Below are positions 13,844 to 15,757 of a stretch of DNA of 15,757 nucleotides, one piece after another. Numbering within the stretch: the stretch's first letter is position 1; every line of letters begins with the position of its first letter. Origin of the DNA: CBDUVZ01 sp965370805. GTDB lineage: Bacteria > Hydrothermota > Tepidihabitantia > Tepidihabitantales > Tepidihabitantaceae. The notes beneath the pieces were generated by a model, which saw only the letters and a list, made by a program, of their open reading frames with translations, did not search any database and was not told the DNA's origin. The DNA lies in NCBI GenBank assembly GCA_965370805.1, contig CBDUVZ010000067.1, forward strand, positions 1-15,757, read 5' to 3'. A program made the translations under genes and the position numbers.

Positions 13844-15392
13844 TCCTGGCCAGCGAAGCGCTTATCGGCCGCCGCGTATCCACCCGGACCAGCCCCGACC
13901 CGGGCTTCGGTGACGTGAACCGCCGCTTCATGTCCCGGTAAATCGCAAGGTCCGCGTCGGAGAACGACCGCTGCCGGAGGCGCCGCTTCATCCGCCCGAC
14001 CACAGTTCGCTCCGGGCAGTCGGCGTGGACGAAGAGCACCCCGACCCCGGCCCGCCCGGCCAGGGCCCGGACTTCGTCGCGCGAATCCTCGTGCAGGAAC
14101 GTGGCGTCGAGAATCACGGTCTGGCCCGCGGCGAGATAAGCCCGGCCGCGCCGCAGCATCTCCCGGTAAGTCCTCCGGCTGACACTCGGGGCGTAGATGT
14201 CCCGGCCGTACCCTTCGAACCGGCGCGTGCCGACCGGCAGCCCAAGGATCTGCTTCCGGATCGAATCGGTCATCAGGTGGAACGCATTCAGCCGGACCGC
14301 CAGCTTCCGGGCAAGATAGCTCTTGCCCGTCCCCGGCAGCCCGAACATCACAATCAACCGCGGCTCGGCGTGCAGCTTCCCGGCGTACCGCTCGGACAGC
14401 CGGAAGTACTTCTTCGCCGCCGCTTTCGCCTCGGCCTTCTCCTTCTCCGAAATGCCCGCGTCGTTCAGGTTGAAACTGGTCACCTTGCCCCGCACGTACG
14501 CCCGGTAGCACTTGTAGAAATCGAGCAGCCGCAGCAGCCCGGCGTCGCCCGAATAGACCACGTACCGCTCGACGAAAAACCCGGCCAGGTCGTTGCGGCC
14601 GGAGTACTCAAGGTCCATCACCATGAACGCAATCTCCGAAGCCACATCCGAGCAGGAGAACCGCGGGTTGAACTCGATGCAGTCGAACACGTGGACCGGG
14701 TCCCCGATGAACACGTTCCGCGAGTGCAGGTCCCCGTGGCACTTGCGGACGTGGCCGCCCTCGCGCCGGCGCCGGAACAGCCGCCGCTTCCCGCTGATGA
14801 AACTCTCGACCGACCGCTTGATCTCGTCGAACGCGCGGTAGGTAATCGTCCGGCCCCGGAACTCCATCGTCTGCGCGAAATTCTCGTCCCAGTTCAGCTT
14901 GACGATTTCCGAACTGCCGTACTGGGAAACTTCTCTTCCCCGCTCGGCGTGGTCGTGGAAATCGGCGGCAATCCGGGCAATCTCGTCGATGTGCCGGAAC
15001 GTCACCCCGCCGCGCTTCAACTGCTCGGTCATAATCGAATCCTGCGGCAACTCGCGCATCTTCAGACAGTAATCGACAACCCGGCCCCGGCCGCCGATTC
15101 GCAGCTTCCCGCCCGACTCGGTAAACGACTGGACCTCAATATAAATATCGGGCGACAACCGCCGGTTGAGCCGGAACTCCTCGCCGCAGAAAAACTTCCG
15201 GGCCGACAGCGTCGTGTAATCGAGGAACCCGAAGTTCACCGGCTTCTTCACCTTGTACGCGTGCTCCCCGGTCAGGAACACCCACGACGTATGGGTCTGA
15301 ATCAGGCCGGCCCGGCCCGTACCCCGGCCGAAAAACCCCGGCCGCAGCAATTGCCGCACCCGGCCCTGAATCGTCGGCTCGCGCGCGCTCAT
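13818..15392 (-). CDS. Bifunctional aminoglycoside phosphotransferase-like/P-loop kinase fusion
   Basis: The 524-residue product starts at ATG 15392. The N-terminal part (about 30-330) is a protein kinase-like APH domain of the COG2187 type: AYKVKKPVNFGF holds the likely ATP-binding Lys region, KCHGDLHSRNVF (218-228) is the catalytic loop, and VFDCIEFN (235-242) holds the metal-binding Asp. The C-terminal part (about 344-524) is a zeta-toxin/gluconate-kinase-like P-loop kinase with GLPGTGKS (351-358) and VILDATFLH. This fusion is widespread and usually annotated as a bifunctional aminoglycoside phosphotransferase/ATP-binding protein. Its natural substrate is not established, and antibiotic resistance should not be assumed. 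It heads the operon with the LpxH-like and Gate-domain genes and has its own promoter. Confidence 0.9.
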   Translation of the reverse strand: MSAREPTIQGRVRQLLRPGFFGRGTGRAGLIQTHTSWVFLTGEHAYKVKKPVNFGFLDYTTLSARKFFCGEEFRLNRRLSPDIYIEVQSFTESGGKLRIGGRGRVVDYCLKMRELPQDSIMTEQLKRGGVTFRHIDEIARIAADFHDHAERGREVSQYGSSEIVKLNWDENFAQTMEFRGRTITYRAFDEIKRSVESFISGKRRLFRRRREGGHVRKCHGDLHSRNVFIGDPVHVFDCIEFNPRFSCSDVASEIAFMVMDLEYSGRNDLAGFFVERYVVYSGDAGLLRLLDFYKCYRAYVRGKVTSFNLNDAGISEKEKAEAKAAAKKYFRLSERYAGKLHAEPRLIVMFGLPGTGKSYLARKLAVRLNAFHLMTDSIRKQILGLPVGTRRFEGYGRDIYAPSVSRRTYREMLRRGRAYLAAGQTVILDATFLHEDSRDEVRALAGRAGVGVLFVHADCPERTVVGRMKRRLRQRSFSDADLAIYRDMKRRFTSPKPGSGLVRVDTRRPISASLARIERALLRI

Positions 15393-15448
15393 ATCGCCGT
15401 CCGTCGGGTCAGGTTCGGGCAGGAAATCAGCACCTCAATCATCGCGCC

Positions 15449-15476
15449 ACTATACTTGCCGGAAAACAAGGGTCAA
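15449..15476 (-). promoter_or_regulatory. Sigma70-like promoter of the kinase-LpxH-Gate operon
   Basis: On the minus strand TTGACC (15476-15471), a 16-nt spacer and TATAGT (15454-15449) match the consensus at five of six positions in each box. Transcription would start near 15442, about 50 nt before the ATG. Confidence 0.65.
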
Positions 15477-15480
15477 GCAC

Positions 15481-15577
15481 CGCATACCATCCGCAACCCA
15501 CCATCCGCCTCAGTCATCAGGATCGGGTCATTGGGACCTGGTCATTTCCGCTCCCCGTTCCCGCTATCCGTGTCCAT
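15481..15577. repeat. Intergenic word-repeat tract
   Basis: No gene is seen. The stretch contains related words such as ACCATCCGC (with a near copy just before it), GGGTCATTGGGACC and TGGTCATT. ATCCGTGTCC (15566-15575) belongs to the same 10-nt family as the units at 15708-15737. Confidence 0.4.
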
Positions 15578-15613
15578 CATTGCGAGCCGCCGCAGGCGGC
15601 GCGGCAATCTTCC
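15578..15613 (+). repeat. Dispersed palindromic element CATTGCGAG...GCGGCAATCTTCC
   Basis: ATTGC and GCAAT close the element, and CCGCC-GCA-GGCGG forms a central hairpin (around 15587-15599). The last 13 bases (15601-15613) are the exact reverse complement of 105-117. The form matches a known widespread class of bacterial intergenic palindromes; this is recalled, not searched. Confidence 0.6.
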
Positions 15614-15620
15614 TCGTCCC

Positions 15621-15757
15621 ATTCACCATTCGCAATTCGGCATTCGGCATTCCCCTGGCGGTTATCCCTTCCACCTTCCGCCCTCTGCCTTCTGACTTCC
15701 GGCCCTCATCTGTGTCCATCCGTGTTTATCTGTGGTCTATTCCGGCCCGCTTCCTCA
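15621..15757 (+). repeat. Short-period degenerate repeat tracts (7-nt ATTC and 10-nt ATCYGTG units)
   Basis: Bases 15621-15655 are five exact-period 7-mers: ATTCACC, ATTCGCA, ATTCGGC, ATTCGGC, ATTCCCC. TGGCGGTTATCC (15656-15667) repeats 9932-9943. A CTTCC/CTGCC word string follows (15668-15701). Bases 15708-15737 are three exact-period 10-mers: ATCTGTGTCC, ATCCGTGTTT, ATCTGTGGTC. No gene is supported in this stretch. Confidence 0.65.

Noticed and set aside
13818..15392. Antibiotic-resistance gene
   Set aside because: The APH-like half belongs to a widespread fusion family of unknown substrate; nothing in the sequence shows activity on aminoglycosides.
14025..15695. 556-codon plus-strand frame opposite the kinase fusion
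   Set aside because: It is a Pro/Arg/His-rich shadow that runs into the intergenic repeat tract. The minus strand has the HGDLH and P-loop motifs.
15621..15737. CRISPR array
   Set aside because: Units of 7 and 10 nt without spacers are not CRISPR repeats, and no cas gene is present.

Overview
The window comes from a GC-rich, diderm, uncultured-type bacterium. Five genes, or gene ends, carry the C-terminal secretion domain of the type IX secretion system (T9SS, FlgD-Ig-like fold). Four of them start with Sec signal peptides; the fifth is only a gene end. An LpxH-type lipid A enzyme points to an outer membrane. The combination fits the FCB group and related candidate phyla (WOR-3/Stahlbacteria, Eisenbacteria and similar), but no marker here fixes the phylum. 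The standard code is in use: TAA, TAG and TGA all end convincing genes.

Layout. Positions 1-28 are the last codons of a plus-strand secreted protein. Positions 29-360 are non-coding: degenerate short-period repeats, palindromes and a terminator-like hairpin. Positions 361-2514 (minus) were one secreted-protein gene, now split by an in-frame TGA at 1950-1948 that is followed by a SECIS-like hairpin. A divergent promoter region (2515-2770) leads to a plus-strand operon: a gingipain-like clan CD cysteine peptidase (2771-4423) and a BNR/Asp-box beta-propeller (4457-6709), both with T9SS-type C-termini. Next come an exported nitroreductase-family protein (6839-7483), a bidirectional hairpin terminator, and a convergent T9SS cargo gene (7546-9636, minus) that is a domain paralogue of the interrupted gene. 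Positions 9637-10041 are a long divergent intergenic region with two promoters, a large leader hairpin and repeat tracts.

The right half is housekeeping-like: M17 leucyl aminopeptidase (10042-11523) and a small membrane protein built from two His/Asp-bearing repeats (11557-12192). Facing them is a tightly overlapping minus-strand operon: an APH-like/P-loop kinase fusion (15392-13818), an LpxH-like hydrolase (13843-13142) and a duplicated Gate-domain membrane protein (13145-12189). The two convergent membrane-protein genes share the palindrome CTAG as overlapping stop codons. The last 280 bases are another mosaic of palindromes and 7-, 9- and 10-nt-period repeats.

The left half therefore makes cell-surface or secreted proteins, possibly proteolytic and adhesive. 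The right half serves peptide turnover, envelope lipid synthesis and membrane transport. Observations most worth a second look are the TGA/SECIS-like site, the two-repeat membrane protein beside the duplicated Gate protein, and the intergenic short-period word repeats.
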